The translations under genes were made by a program, and so were the position numbers. A DNA stretch of 64,000 nt, from the NCBI RefSeq assembly GCF_007988905.1, contig NZ_BJVA01000006.1, positions 1-64,000 on the forward strand, read 5' to 3'. Positions 16,816 to 25,736 of the stretch are shown piece by piece (the stretch's first letter is position 1; the number at the start of each line of letters is the position of its first letter). Under the pieces are notes generated by a model. That model was not told where the DNA came from. It was given only the letters and a program-made list of their open reading frames with translations, and made no database searches. The DNA is from Gluconobacter kanchanaburiensis NBRC 103587 (lineage in GTDB: Bacteria; Pseudomonadota; Alphaproteobacteria; Acetobacterales; Acetobacteraceae).

Positions 16816-17229
16816 ATGTCGATCCGGTTCATTTCCTCTTCCGCCCCTCTGCTGCTTGCTGCTCTGGCTGTGATGCCTCTGGGAGTTGCTTCGCAGGCTA
16901 TTGCGGCTGACACGGCCGAGAAGCCCTGCGAAACCGATCTGTGCCGGACTGTGCGTCAGTCCTGGGCTGCAGTTCGTCATGACACGTCCGATGCGGCGCA
17001 ATGGACGAAGAAACAAAGCGTCAAGGGCTGGGACGCTACGAAGAACGGTGTCTCTGACGCCGCGCACTGGACCGGAAAGGAAAGCAGGAAGGGCTGGGAC
17101 GCCACCAAGAAAGGCACGAAAGAGGCCGTTCACGATACGGGCGCCTGGACGAAAAAAACTGTTCACGACATCGATCCGGGACAGCCTGCCAAGGCTCCCG
17201 AGACGAAAAATGCGAAGACTGGCGATTAA
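16816..17229 (+). CDS. secreted repeat protein, unknown function
   Basis: A 137-residue protein with a cleavable signal peptide (about 1–30, ending AIAAD). Two nearby cysteines (KPCETDLC) follow. Residues 58–115 are imperfect repeats built on W-T-x-K…KGWDATKxG and a third degenerate unit AWTKKTVHD, predicted amphipathic and helical, followed by a Pro/Lys-rich tail. AGGAG at 16804–16808 supports the start. I recognise no named family. It is the first gene right of the island and stands alone, closed by a strong terminator. Confidence 0.75.
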   Translation: MSIRFISSSAPLLLAALAVMPLGVASQAIAADTAEKPCETDLCRTVRQSWAAVRHDTSDAAQWTKKQSVKGWDATKNGVSDAAHWTGKESRKGWDATKKGTKEAVHDTGAWTKKTVHDIDPGQPAKAPETKNAKTGD

Positions 17230-17267
17230 TACCGCCTGTTCGGCAGATGCTGATCTATCTTTGATAT

Positions 17268-17305
17268 AAAAAAGGGCCTGCCCATAATCGGGCAGGCCCT
17301 TTTTT
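17268..17305. terminator. bidirectional Rho-independent terminator
   Basis: AAAAAAGGGCCTGCCC, loop ATAATC, GGGCAGGCCCTTTTTT. The A-run and T-run on the two sides serve the gene ending at 17229 and the convergent CHRD gene ending at 17326. Confidence 0.93.
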
Positions 17306-17325
17306 CATGGCTCGCGATGGGAGAT

Positions 17326-17772
17326 TTATTCCATGTGATGCTTGTGGCCTGTCAGATCGGTCGTAAGCTGGGCACGGGCTTCGCCGTCCGGGTATTTCTC
17401 GGTGTGGAGGTTGATATAGCTCTGTCCGGCCTGCACCTCCTTGACTTGCTCAGGCGTGAGCTGGAGCGTGCCTGTCATGCGGGTCGTGTACGGGCCGTCG
17501 ATTGGGGCCAGAACGCCAGCGTCCTGACCATCTGCAGCAGGACCATGCAGGTGAGCGGCCGTGACTGGCCCTGAAAGGCCGTTATCTTCAAAACGGTAAG
17601 TCAGCGTATTTTTCGTGGTGTCCAGCATTGCAGACGCCGAACCCTTGATGGGCGCAGTGGCACCATGCTCGTCCTTGAACGGGCCGAAGAGATGCAGTGT
17701 TTCGGCTGAGGCGGGGAGAGCGGTGGTGGAAAGGCCAAGGGCCAGTGTGGTCAGCAGAAGTCCGGTACGCAT
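17326..17772 (-). CDS. CHRD-domain secreted protein
   Basis: A 148-residue protein with a signal peptide (1–23, ALPASA-E). The rest is one CHRD domain: GPFKDEHGATAPIKGSASAMLD, LTYRFEDNGLSGPVTAAHLHGPA, and the ending QSYINLHTEKYPDGEARAQL. CHRD domains are periplasmic or surface beta-structures of unclear role in bacteria. The His-rich end (GHKHHME) may bind metal. AAGGA upstream of the ATG supports the start. It is encoded just downstream of the HNH gene on the same strand. Confidence 0.85.
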   Translation of the reverse strand: MRTGLLLTTLALGLSTTALPASAETLHLFGPFKDEHGATAPIKGSASAMLDTTKNTLTYRFEDNGLSGPVTAAHLHGPAADGQDAGVLAPIDGPYTTRMTGTLQLTPEQVKEVQAGQSYINLHTEKYPDGEARAQLTTDLTGHKHHME

Positions 17773-17814
17773 GGAAGTCCATCCTTGCAGAAGTTGGACT
17801 GGTAAAACGCCTGC

Positions 17815-18387
17815 TCAGGTTTCGAGTTCGGTGTTCCAGTACAGATAATCGTGCCAGCTTTCGTGAAGATAATGGGGTGGGAAGGTCCGGCCGTTTTCTT
17901 GAAGAAGACGGCTGCTGGGACGGACGGGTTTACGGTGCGGATGCATGCCCAGTTCGCTGGGGAGTTTTGAGCCTTTCAGCAGATTGCATGGGCTGCAGGC
18001 CGTTACGACGTTTTCCCAGGTCGTCCGGCCACCGCGGGCACGGGGGATGACGTGATCGAAAGTCAGTTCGTGCGTGGGTAATCGGTCATGACAGTACTGA
18101 CACGAGAAATTGTCCCGCAAAAAGACGTTGAAACGGGTGAAGGCTGGTTTGCGGGCTGTGGGAATGTAATCCTTCAGCGCTATGACACTGGGTAGACGCA
18201 TGCTCTGGCTGGGGGAGTGGACGACGGCGTCTTCATATTCGGAGAGGACTGAGACGCGGTCGAGGAAGACGGCCTTGACGGCTTCCTGCCAGGACCAGAG
18301 CGAGAGCGGGAAATAGGACAGCGGACGGAAATCCGCGTTCAGGACAAGAGCCGGAAAATGCTGACCGCTGACGGACACCACACGCAT
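17815..18387 (-). CDS. HNH endonuclease
   Basis: About 190 residues. The N-terminal half (LVLNADFRPLSYFPLSLWSWQEA) is the conserved lead of a common proteobacterial HNH family. The nuclease core has CQYCHDRLP, LTFDHVIPRARGGRTTWENVV and CSPCNLLKGSK, that is, two CxxC knuckles plus the D-H…N…H-type site. The start is ATG 18387, which has AAAGG directly adjoining it; GTG 18381 would be better spaced. Its role, DNA repair or defence, is not known; such genes are common on chromosomes and not necessarily mobile. Confidence 0.88.
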   Translation of the reverse strand: MRVVSVSGQHFPALVLNADFRPLSYFPLSLWSWQEAVKAVFLDRVSVLSEYEDAVVHSPSQSMRLPSVIALKDYIPTARKPAFTRFNVFLRDNFSCQYCHDRLPTHELTFDHVIPRARGGRTTWENVVTACSPCNLLKGSKLPSELGMHPHRKPVRPSSRLLQENGRTFPPHYLHESWHDYLYWNTELET

Positions 18388-18530
18388 CCTTTCTGCAAGG
18401 ACGACACATGCGGGGTTACGGCGCCGAATGAAAACGGGACAAACAGCGGGAAAACACGTGTCGTCGGCTTCTTTGAAGAAACTATTCCAGTAAACTGCGC
18501 AGACCGCAAGCAAACGCTGGTGACACATTC

Positions 18531-19382
18531 ATGACGATTCCCGTAACGACACGATTTGCGCCGAGTCCCACGGGATTTCTACATTTGGGGCATGTCGTTT
18601 CGGGCCGCTACTCGCGGATCATGGCGGGTGACGGCGGAAAGTTTCTGATTCGTATCGAGGATATTGATACGACGCGCTGTACGCCGGCACTGACGCAGGC
18701 TTTGCGTGAGGATCTGGAGTGGCTTGGACTGTCGTCAGACGGGCCGGTCCGGCAGCAATCGGCGCATCTGGCGGAGTATCAAGCCGTGTTGGCCAATCTG
18801 CGGGAGAGAGGGGTGCTGTACCCGTGTTTCTGCACGCGGCGGGAAATTGCTGATGCAGCGACGCAGGTCGCACCAGATGGGAGTCTTGTTTATCCGGGGA
18901 TATGTCGCCACAGCGTGGCGCGGAAAGTGCAGGGGCGTGATCCGGCTTGGAGGCTTGATATGGGCCGGGCGCTGGATGTGTTGCAGGACGTGCCGGGCTG
19001 GTATGAGGTCGGGCACGGTCGCGTTGCCGGGAAGGCTGACGCGTTCGGCGATATTGTTCTGGCGCGGAGGGATACGGGCGTTTCGTATCATCTGTGTGTC
19101 ACGCATGACGATGCGCTTGAGGGCGTGACGACCGTGACGCGGGGGCGGGATCTGTATGAGGCGACGTCAGTCCAGCGTGTGTTGCAGGAACTGATGGGCT
19201 GGCCAGAGCTGACATACGCGCATCATGCACTCATTCTGGATGCAGACGGGCAGAAACTCTCCAAGCGTGACGGCGCGGAGGGCGTGCGGGTTTTGCGGCA
19301 GGAGGGGTGGACGGCCCGGCAGGTTCTGGACCATCCACGCGTGCTGCAGGCTCTGGAAGCAAGCGCTTATTCCGGTGGATAA
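18531..19382 (+). CDS. gluQ: glutamyl-Q tRNA(Asp) synthetase
   Basis: Attaches glutamate to the queuosine base at position 34 of tRNA(Asp). It has 283 residues, the size of the truncated GluRS-like enzyme without an anticodon-binding domain. FAPSPTGFLHLGH carries the HIGH-type motif (residues 9–21), Cys residues in PCFCTRR and YPGICR form the zinc site, and KLSKRD (about 242–247) is the KMSKS loop. Its 3' end overlaps the small lipoprotein gene on the other strand by 16 bp. Confidence 0.93.
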   Translation: MTIPVTTRFAPSPTGFLHLGHVVSGRYSRIMAGDGGKFLIRIEDIDTTRCTPALTQALREDLEWLGLSSDGPVRQQSAHLAEYQAVLANLRERGVLYPCFCTRREIADAATQVAPDGSLVYPGICRHSVARKVQGRDPAWRLDMGRALDVLQDVPGWYEVGHGRVAGKADAFGDIVLARRDTGVSYHLCVTHDDALEGVTTVTRGRDLYEATSVQRVLQELMGWPELTYAHHALILDADGQKLSKRDGAEGVRVLRQEGWTARQVLDHPRVLQALEASAYSGG

Positions 19383-19498
19383 GTTCCCGGATAGGTGATG
19401 TCCTGCGACGGGCCGGGGGCGTGTGGGGCGCCTTTCTTGCCGCAGGCGGTCAGGCCAAGAGCCACGACCGTCATGCCGACGAGCAGCAGTTTTTTCAT
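19367..19498 (-). CDS. LptM-like small lipoprotein
   Basis: A 43-residue lipoprotein beginning [20 protein letters not shown], then [10 protein letters not shown]. The lipobox LTAC is followed by GKKGAP, the hallmark of the LptM (YifL) family, which assists disulfide rearrangement of the LPS transporter LptD. Its ATG overlaps the argH stop (ATGA), matching the argH–small lipoprotein order known in Alphaproteobacteria. GluQ ends on the opposite strand within its last codons. The role in LptD assembly is inferred from the family only. Confidence 0.82.
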   Translation of the reverse strand: MKKLLLVGMTVVALGLTACGKKGAPHAPGPSQDITYPGTYPPE

Positions 19499-20940
19499 GC
19501 GGTTTCTCCGAGTTTTGCGAGCCAGGCTTCGGCCTGATGCGTCACATTGGCCGGTGCGGTGCCGCCTTCACTGGTGCGGGATGCCAGAGAGGCCTCGACG
19601 GTCAGAACATCGAAAACACCCGCGTTGATCTGCGGTTCGACGGACTGCATGTCTTCCAGCGACAGATCCGCCAGATCGCAACCTTTCTGTTCCGCCATGC
19701 CGACCAGACGGCCCGTGACGTGATGGGCGGTGCGGAAAGGAACGCGCAACTCGCGGACCAGCCAGTCGGCGAGGTCCGTCGCGGTGGAGAAGCCCATTCC
19801 CGCGACTTCGCGCATCCGGGGAGCGTTAGCTTTCAGATCCCGGATCATGCCGTCCATGGCGGCGAGGGAAAGCGTCATGGCTTCGGTGGCATCGAAGACG
19901 GGCTCCTTGTCTTCCTGCGTGTCTTTGGCATAGGCGAGGGGCAGACCCTTCATGACCGTCAGCAGGCCTACGAAATCGCCCATGATTCGGCCGATTTTGG
20001 CGCGTACCAGTTCGGCGGCGTCCGGGTTACGCTTCTGCGGCATGATGGAAGAACCGGTCGTGAAGGCATCTGACAGCGTGACGAAACCGAAGGGCGCGGA
20101 GGCCCACATCACGATTTCTTCGGCCAGACGCGACAGGTGCATGGCCTGAAGCGAGAGGGCGGACAGGAATTCGAGTGCGAAGTCACGGTCCGACACGGCG
20201 TCGAGCGAATTGGCGGTCGGTCGGTCAAAGTCCAACGCTGCGGCCGTCATGCGGCGGTCGATCGGAAAGGACGTGCCTGCAAGGGCGGCCGAACCGAGCG
20301 GGCATTCGTTCAGCCGCGCGCGGGCGTCACGCAGACGGCCGCGATCACGCGATAGCATCTCGACATAGGCCAGAAGGTGATGGCCAAACGTGACCGGCTG
20401 GGCGACCTGAAGATGGGTGAAGCCCGGCATCGGCGTTGCGGTATGTTCCAGCGCACGGGTGGCGAGGGAGCGCATCAGGGCGGTGGTCTGGTCCTGAAGG
20501 CCGTCGATGGCATCACGCACCCAGAGGCGGAAATCGGTGGCGACCTGATCGTTGCGTGAGCGGGCCGTGTGCAGACGCTTGCCTGCCTCACCAATCCGCT
20601 CGGACAGGCGCGCCTCAATGTTCATATGGATGTCTTCGAGGGCCGGGGAGAACTCGAAGCGGCCTTCGCCGATTTCCTGCGCGATGTCCCCAAGGCCCTG
20701 ACGGATTTCGGCAAGTTCTGTCTCGGTCAGCAGGCCGACTTTCTGGAGCATGGCGGCATGGGCGAGGGAGCCACGGATGTCCTGTCGCCACAGGATCTTG
20801 TCAAATCCGATGGAGGCGTTGATCTCACCCATGATGGCGGCCGGACCTGAGGCAAAGCGGCCACCCCATTGTGGATTGGCAGCTGTGCCCTCAAAGGACG
20901 TGGCGGCATCTGATTGTGTGTCGACAGGAGCGTTTTTCAT
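19495..20940 (-). CDS. argH: argininosuccinate lyase
   Basis: Splits argininosuccinate to arginine and fumarate, the last step of arginine synthesis, as a cytosolic homotetramer. It has 481 residues, about 20 more at the N-terminus than usual. The signature loop [12 protein letters not shown] carries the catalytic Ser; TARSRNDQ and FTHLQVAQP are also present. It is first of a two-gene unit with the LptM-like lipoprotein. Its start is 15 bp from the divergent tlpA-like operon, so their promoters must overlap within the genes. Confidence 0.96.
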   Translation of the reverse strand: MKNAPVDTQSDAATSFEGTAANPQWGGRFASGPAAIMGEINASIGFDKILWRQDIRGSLAHAAMLQKVGLLTETELAEIRQGLGDIAQEIGEGRFEFSPALEDIHMNIEARLSERIGEAGKRLHTARSRNDQVATDFRLWVRDAIDGLQDQTTALMRSLATRALEHTATPMPGFTHLQVAQPVTFGHHLLAYVEMLSRDRGRLRDARARLNECPLGSAALAGTSFPIDRRMTAAALDFDRPTANSLDAVSDRDFALEFLSALSLQAMHLSRLAEEIVMWASAPFGFVTLSDAFTTGSSIMPQKRNPDAAELVRAKIGRIMGDFVGLLTVMKGLPLAYAKDTQEDKEPVFDATEAMTLSLAAMDGMIRDLKANAPRMREVAGMGFSTATDLADWLVRELRVPFRTAHHVTGRLVGMAEQKGCDLADLSLEDMQSVEPQINAGVFDVLTVEASLASRTSEGGTAPANVTHQAEAWLAKLGETA

Positions 20941-20955
20941 GATAACCGTAAGCAG

Positions 20956-21561
20956 ATGATTCGGAAGCAGATCGACCGGCGAACCCTTCTTGGAGGAGCT
21001 GCCAGCCTAGCTGCGGCAGCTTCCCTCTGCAATTGCGGGCTGGGGACTTCCGCCCGCGCAGAGGATGCAGAAGCCGTGCATCCTGTATTGCCTGCGCTCG
21101 CTCCAGGAGCGCCGACCCTCGTGCCCGTCAATCTGAGACTGGCGGGGCCGGATGGTACGGCGCTCGATCTTTCTACACTGCGCGGGCGGCCGTTTATCCT
21201 GCATTTATGGGCGACATGGTGTCCGCCATGTCGCCTGGAACTGCCCGCTCTGAACATGTTTCTTGAAAAAACGGGAGCAGAAGTTCCCGTTATTCCTGTC
21301 GCCGTGGCCAGTCCGCTGCCCAAGGTCATGATGTTTCTGGCACAGGGGCATCTGCCCCATATTGCACCCTGGACACTGACGCAGCACGAGTTTTCCCAGT
21401 GGTTCACGTCCGGTGAACCCAGCCTTCCGATGACCTGTGTGATTGATGCGCAGGGCCGTCTGCGGTCGCGCGTCGAAGGCGAAATGGCGTGGAATGCTCC
21501 GGAGGCCCGGTCCGCTTTCGAAAAAATCCTGTCTGGGCTTCAGTCTTCCGGGCCTGCTTGA
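20956..21561 (+). CDS. TlpA-like thioredoxin-fold protein, twin-arginine type (1 of 3)
   Basis: A 201-residue periplasmic thiol:disulfide protein. The N-terminus [17 protein letters not shown] resembles a Tat signal. The thioredoxin domain has the active site WATWCPPC (about residues 90–97) and a cis-Pro loop SLPMT. It is probably an oxidoreductase for cytochrome c maturation or thiol repair; the substrate is not known. The stop overlaps the TTG start of the second copy. It shares the order RR-signal, HLWATWC and VAVAS-P-KV with its two neighbours, so they arose by tandem duplication. Confidence 0.85.
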   Translation: MIRKQIDRRTLLGGAASLAAAASLCNCGLGTSARAEDAEAVHPVLPALAPGAPTLVPVNLRLAGPDGTALDLSTLRGRPFILHLWATWCPPCRLELPALNMFLEKTGAEVPVIPVAVASPLPKVMMFLAQGHLPHIAPWTLTQHEFSQWFTSGEPSLPMTCVIDAQGRLRSRVEGEMAWNAPEARSAFEKILSGLQSSGPA

Positions 21562-22133
21562 ACAGGCGGATTTTCAACAGACGTACCTTTATTCTTGGTA
21601 CGGCGGGGCTCGCAGCCCTGACCGGCGTGGGCGCGTCGCGTCTGGCGGGGTTGGTCGTGCGTCGTGGAGCACCGCTTGCTAGTCTTGTCCCGGACAAACC
21701 AGTCGGCGAGCCGGTTCGCTTTTCCCTTTCCGGACTGGACGGAATAAATCAGTCGCTGCCTCTTCACAGGCCTTTTCTGCTGCATCTCTGGGCAACATGG
21801 TGTTCACCCTGTCGACATGAACTGCCCGCTCTTGCCGCCTTCATGAGGGACTGGGGAGCAGATTGTCCCGTGGTCCCTGTTGCGGTGTCCAGCGGGTCGC
21901 CGGAAAAGGTCAGAGCTTTTCTGACACAGAGCGGTGTGTCGGGCCTGCCGGTCTGGACGGTGGAGGATGCGGATCTGAAAGCATGGGTCGGGACGGAGCA
22001 GCTTGCCATCCCCGTAACATTCCTGATTGATGGTGACGGACGTGTTCGTGCTTCGGCTTCCGGACCGCAGGACTGGAGCGGAGCGGGTGGCGCTGAAGCC
22101 CTGCGTAAGATTTTCGCCGGGATGCGTGGCTGA
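21558..22133 (+). CDS. TlpA-like thioredoxin-fold protein, twin-arginine type (2 of 3)
   Basis: A 191-residue protein starting at TTG 21558 (TTGA overlap with the previous stop), [21 protein letters not shown], with a Tat-like NRRTFI motif. The active site is WATWCSPC, differing from the CPPC of the two neighbours, which should alter the redox potential. The cis-Pro loop is AIPVTF. The remaining features match copy 1. It is translated by coupling, having no separate ribosome site. Confidence 0.82.
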   Translation: MNRRIFNRRTFILGTAGLAALTGVGASRLAGLVVRRGAPLASLVPDKPVGEPVRFSLSGLDGINQSLPLHRPFLLHLWATWCSPCRHELPALAAFMRDWGADCPVVPVAVSSGSPEKVRAFLTQSGVSGLPVWTVEDADLKAWVGTEQLAIPVTFLIDGDGRVRASASGPQDWSGAGGAEALRKIFAGMRG

Positions 22134-22179
22134 GACCCGCTATCCGGATTCTGATGCTGACGAGAAGGACTTTTGCGAT

Positions 22180-22836
22180 ATGACTATTTTTCTGACACGA
22201 CGACATCTGCTGGGTGGTGCCGGCGCCGTGATGGGGGCTGCTCTGCTTTCAGGGCAGGCCTTTGCTGCGGCCGAGAAAGAAGAGGCTTCTCACGGACTAG
22301 CTTTCGAGCCGAATTCTTTTGGCAGGCTTGCCGTTCCGAAAATTCTGCCGGCGCTGAGCGTTAAAAATGAACAGGACCAGGACGTGCCGCTGTCTCACTG
22401 GTACGGCAAACCCTTCATTCTGCATTTCTGGGCAACGTGGTGCCCGCCCTGCATCCGCGAACTGCCTTCGGTGAATGCGACGGCAAAGGCCCTGGGTGCG
22501 GAAGGACCACAGATCGTGCCTGTAGCTGTGCGTGGCAGCACGATTCCAAAGGTGCGGGCTTTCTATGACAGTCATGGAATCGATACGCTGCCGGTGCTGG
22601 TCGATCCGGTATCGGGCGTGATGATGGAAACCGCGGATCAGACGGCTCTGGTCCAGTCGGTCCGGCAGGTCCGTCCTGAGGACCTTAAGGGCCTGACAGG
22701 CGACATCATGTCCCTTCATGGCGTGCCGCGGTCGCTGATCCTGAATGCGAAAGGCGAGGTCGTGGCAGAGTCCATCGGGAACATGGACTGGTCTGCGGAC
22801 GCCGTGAGGCATACTGTGCAGGCTCTGGCTGGATAG
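22180..22836 (+). CDS. TlpA-like thioredoxin-fold protein, twin-arginine type (3 of 3)
   Basis: A 218-residue protein. The signal LTRRHLLGGAGAVMGAALL ends AFAA, again twin-arginine. The active site is FWATWCPPC. Compared with copies 1 and 2 it has a longer middle insert (VSGVMMETADQTALVQSV) before the cis-Pro loop GVPRSL. GAGAAGGA at 22161–22168 is the ribosome site. It is followed after 16 bp by the N-formylglutamate amidohydrolase-type gene, so the operon may run on through aroE. Confidence 0.85.
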   Translation: MTIFLTRRHLLGGAGAVMGAALLSGQAFAAAEKEEASHGLAFEPNSFGRLAVPKILPALSVKNEQDQDVPLSHWYGKPFILHFWATWCPPCIRELPSVNATAKALGAEGPQIVPVAVRGSTIPKVRAFYDSHGIDTLPVLVDPVSGVMMETADQTALVQSVRQVRPEDLKGLTGDIMSLHGVPRSLILNAKGEVVAESIGNMDWSADAVRHTVQALAG

Positions 22837-22852
22837 TAAGAGTAAGATTCTG

Positions 22853-23617
22853 ATGTCTGTTCCCCTTCTCGGCGCCGGTGATCCGGCGCCCTTCCTTCTG
22901 TTTCCGGAAAAAACGCCGTCTCCGTTCGTGTTCGTGAGTGATCACGCAGGACGGGCGGTTCCGGATGCGCTGGGGGATATGGGGGTGCGGACGGAGGACT
23001 GGGATCGGCATATCGCCTGGGATATCGGCATCGTAGGTGTGGGGCGCATTCTGCACGAAACGCTTGGGTCCGCGCTGATCGAGCAGGTCTATTCCCGCCT
23101 CGTGATAGACTGCAACCGGGCGCCGGGCCATCCGACGTCCATGCCGCTTGTAAGTGATGGAACGCCGGTTCCGGCCAATCAGACGGCGCAGGAGGTATGT
23201 CGTGCGAAGCGGGAACGGGAGATCCTGCATCCGTATCATGACACGATCGCCGAAGTTCTGGCCGAACGCGGCTCTCGTCCCACAGCTCTGATTGCACTGC
23301 ATAGTTTTACGCCGCAGATGAACGGCAAAGACCGACCGTGGCAGATCGGTATTCTGCACAATCAGGACAGCCGCATGGCGTCGATCGCGCTGGATCTTCT
23401 GCGTGAGGATAAGACGTTGTGCGTGGGCGATAACGAGCCTTACGTCCTGACTGATACGTCCGATTATACAGTGCCACGCCATGCAGAAGCCGCGGGACTT
23501 CCTTATCTTGAGATTGAAATCCGGCAGGATCTGATTTCCGGGAAAGACGGACAGCGGGACTGGGCGGGACGTCTGGCGCTTTTGCTGCCGAAAGTCTGGG
23601 AAAGGCTGGCGGCATGA
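22853..23617 (+). CDS. N-formylglutamate amidohydrolase family protein
   Basis: A 254-residue predicted zinc hydrolase. Family segments are SPFVFVSDHAGRAVP, DIGIVGVGR, SRLVIDCNR, ALHSFTPQMNG and YLEIEIRQD. Family members release formate from N-formylglutamate in histidine breakdown, but no hut genes are near, and stand-alone members often act on other N-acyl amino acids. The exact substrate is therefore open. It overlaps aroE by ATGA. Confidence 0.85.
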   Translation: MSVPLLGAGDPAPFLLFPEKTPSPFVFVSDHAGRAVPDALGDMGVRTEDWDRHIAWDIGIVGVGRILHETLGSALIEQVYSRLVIDCNRAPGHPTSMPLVSDGTPVPANQTAQEVCRAKREREILHPYHDTIAEVLAERGSRPTALIALHSFTPQMNGKDRPWQIGILHNQDSRMASIALDLLREDKTLCVGDNEPYVLTDTSDYTVPRHAEAAGLPYLEIEIRQDLISGKDGQRDWAGRLALLLPKVWERLAA

Positions 23618-24444
23618 TTGACGGTCATACGAAACTTGCAGGCGTCATGGGCTGGCCGGTCGAACATTCGCGCTCTCCGCGGATGCACAATCACTGGTGT
23701 CGGGTGAATGGGGTAAATGGCGCATATGTGCCGTTGCCAACGCGGCCTGAAGGGTTTGATCAGGCGCTACGCGGATTGGCTGCCGCGGGTTTTCAGGGCG
23801 TAAACATCACGATTCCGCATAAGGAAGCGGCAATGATGGCCTGCGATGAACTGACCCCGACCGCAAAACGTGCCGGTGCGGTCAATACGATCTGTTTCGT
23901 GGCAGGACGCATTATCGGCGACTGTACGGATGGCACGGGTTTTTGTGACAATCTAAGTGCGCATGACGTGCAGATCGATGGACGCGCCATGATTCTGGGA
24001 GCGGGCGGCGCTGCGCGAGCGGTTGCGGCGGCGCTTCTGGATCATGGCTGTGAAGTCGTGATTGCCAACAGGACGCTCGAGCGTGCTGAAGCGCTGGTCG
24101 ACGCGCTGGGCGGAGGCGAAGCCGTCGCGTGGTACGAATGGCCGTCGTTGCTGTCGGGTTGTTCGCTTCTGGTGAATGCCACCTCCATGGGAATGGGTGG
24201 GAAACCTGGCCTGGACTGGGACGCGGCTCTTCGTGAAGCTGCACCGGGGCTGTGCGTGACGGATATCGTCTATACGCCGCGCGAGACACCGTTGCTGCTG
24301 GCGGCTCAGGCGCGTGGCCTGCGAACGGTGGACGGTCTGGGTATGCTTGTCCATCAGGCGCGTGCCGGTTTCCGGGCCTGGTTCGGTGTTGACCCGCAGG
24401 CAGATCAGACAACGTTTGATCTTCTGGCTGCCAGCCTGCGCTAG
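23614..24444 (+). CDS. aroE: shikimate dehydrogenase
   Basis: NADPH-dependent reduction of 3-dehydroshikimate to shikimate, step 4 of the chorismate pathway. It has 276 residues. VEHSRSPRMHN is the substrate site, NITIPHKE carries the catalytic Lys, GAGGAARAV is the dinucleotide loop with NRT for NADP specificity, and NATSMGM and DGLGMLVHQA follow. It is in the order aroE–coaE–dnaQ that is widespread in Alphaproteobacteria, with overlaps or gaps of only a few bases. Confidence 0.96.
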   Translation: MIDGHTKLAGVMGWPVEHSRSPRMHNHWCRVNGVNGAYVPLPTRPEGFDQALRGLAAAGFQGVNITIPHKEAAMMACDELTPTAKRAGAVNTICFVAGRIIGDCTDGTGFCDNLSAHDVQIDGRAMILGAGGAARAVAAALLDHGCEVVIANRTLERAEALVDALGGGEAVAWYEWPSLLSGCSLLVNATSMGMGGKPGLDWDAALREAAPGLCVTDIVYTPRETPLLLAAQARGLRTVDGLGMLVHQARAGFRAWFGVDPQADQTTFDLLAASLR

Positions 24445-24447
24445 AGC

Positions 24448-25053
24448 GTGAAAATCATTGGTCTGACGGGCGGAATGGCGGCCGGGAAGAGCACGGTCGC
24501 GGCCCTGTTCCGCAGGGCCGGAGTGCCGGTTTTCGATGCTGATGCGTGCGTTCGCACGCTTCAGGGTGAACAGGGCAGGGCGTTGCCGCTGATCGGAAAA
24601 ACGTTTCCCGGAACAGTAAGGAACGGCCATCTGGATCGTGGTGCCTTGCGAGAGGCTGTACGGACACGGCCCGGTGCACTGAAACGTCTGGAAGCCATCA
24701 TGCATCCGCTGGTGCGGGCCGAGCGCGTGCGTTTTCTGAAACAGTGTCAGGCACGGCAGGAGCCGTTCTGCGTGCTGGATATTCCGCTACTGATGGAAAT
24801 CGGCGAGGACCGGCGCTGCGATGTGGTTGTCGTTGCGGAAGCTCCGATGGGCACGCGCCTGTCGCGTATCCGCCAGCGGGGACGCAGCGGGGGCAGTATG
24901 AGCGTTGTTGATGCCAAAGGGTTGCTGGCGCGCCAGATGAGCGACCATGAGCGCAGACGCCGGGCCGACATCGTGATACGAACCGGCCTGTCACGTGGAC
25001 AGGCCGCCCGGCAGGTCCATGCCCTGTTGCACCGGCTGCGTGAGGCGTCATGA
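24448..25053 (+). CDS. coaE: dephospho-CoA kinase
   Basis: Final step of coenzyme A synthesis. It has 201 residues. The P-loop GGMAAGKST lies at 8–16, VFDADAC is present at about 30–36, and the lid region GTRLSRIRQRG is at about 133–143. The start is GTG (MKIIGLTGG), 3 bp after the aroE stop, and its end overlaps dnaQ by ATGA. Confidence 0.95.
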   Translation: MKIIGLTGGMAAGKSTVAALFRRAGVPVFDADACVRTLQGEQGRALPLIGKTFPGTVRNGHLDRGALREAVRTRPGALKRLEAIMHPLVRAERVRFLKQCQARQEPFCVLDIPLLMEIGEDRRCDVVVVAEAPMGTRLSRIRQRGRSGGSMSVVDAKGLLARQMSDHERRRRADIVIRTGLSRGQAARQVHALLHRLREAS

Positions 25054-25736
25054 AACGATCCATCCTGTTCGATACGGAAACCACGGGATTCGACCCCGAT
25101 ATGGGCGACCGCATCATCGAGATCGCGGCGCTCGAACTGATCGATGATCTTCCGACGGGAGAGGCCTATCACGTCCTGATCCATCCCGAGCGTGATATTC
25201 CGCCCGAGGCGACCAAGGTGCATGGGTTCCGGATCGAGGATCTGGAAGGAAAGCCGAAATTCGCCGAGGTGGCGGACGGTTTTCTGGAGTTCATCGGGGA
25301 CAGCCCGATGATCGCGCATAACGCTCGGTTCGATTTTAAATTCGTCAATGCAGAACTGGTCGCCTGCGGTCGTGAGCCTCTCGACTATGCCAGCCGGGCC
25401 ATCGACACGGTGGAAATGGCACGGAAGAAATATCCCGGTCTACCTGCCAGTCTCGATGCGCTATGCCGCCGGTTCGGAATCGATCTGTCTCAGCGTGGGA
25501 CACATAACGCCCTTCTGGACTGCAAGCTTCTAGCGGAAGTTTATGTTGAGCTGATGGGCGGCAGGCAGCGCGGACTGGGTCTCGCCGGCCCGTCACGGGC
25601 CCAGGAGATGATGGAGGGCAGCACGTTTCTCGCCAACCGTCAGCCCCGGAAAATGGCCCCGCCTAGCGTTGAGGAACTTGAAGCGCATGCGGTGTTCATG
25701 AGCACCATTAAGGACCCGGTGTGGTCCCGCAGCTGA
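25050..25736 (+). CDS. dnaQ: DNA polymerase III epsilon subunit (3'-5' exonuclease)
   Basis: Proofreading exonuclease of the replicative polymerase. It has 228 residues. The DEDDh motifs are FDTETTG (Asp8, Glu10), HNARFDFKFVN and GTHNALLDCKLL. The short C-terminus (about 185–228) would contact the alpha subunit. It is part of the aroE–coaE–dnaQ run and overlaps the following glycosyltransferase by one base (TGATG). Confidence 0.95.
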   Translation: MKRSILFDTETTGFDPDMGDRIIEIAALELIDDLPTGEAYHVLIHPERDIPPEATKVHGFRIEDLEGKPKFAEVADGFLEFIGDSPMIAHNARFDFKFVNAELVACGREPLDYASRAIDTVEMARKKYPGLPASLDALCRRFGIDLSQRGTHNALLDCKLLAEVYVELMGGRQRGLGLAGPSRAQEMMEGSTFLANRQPRKMAPPSVEELEAHAVFMSTIKDPVWSRS

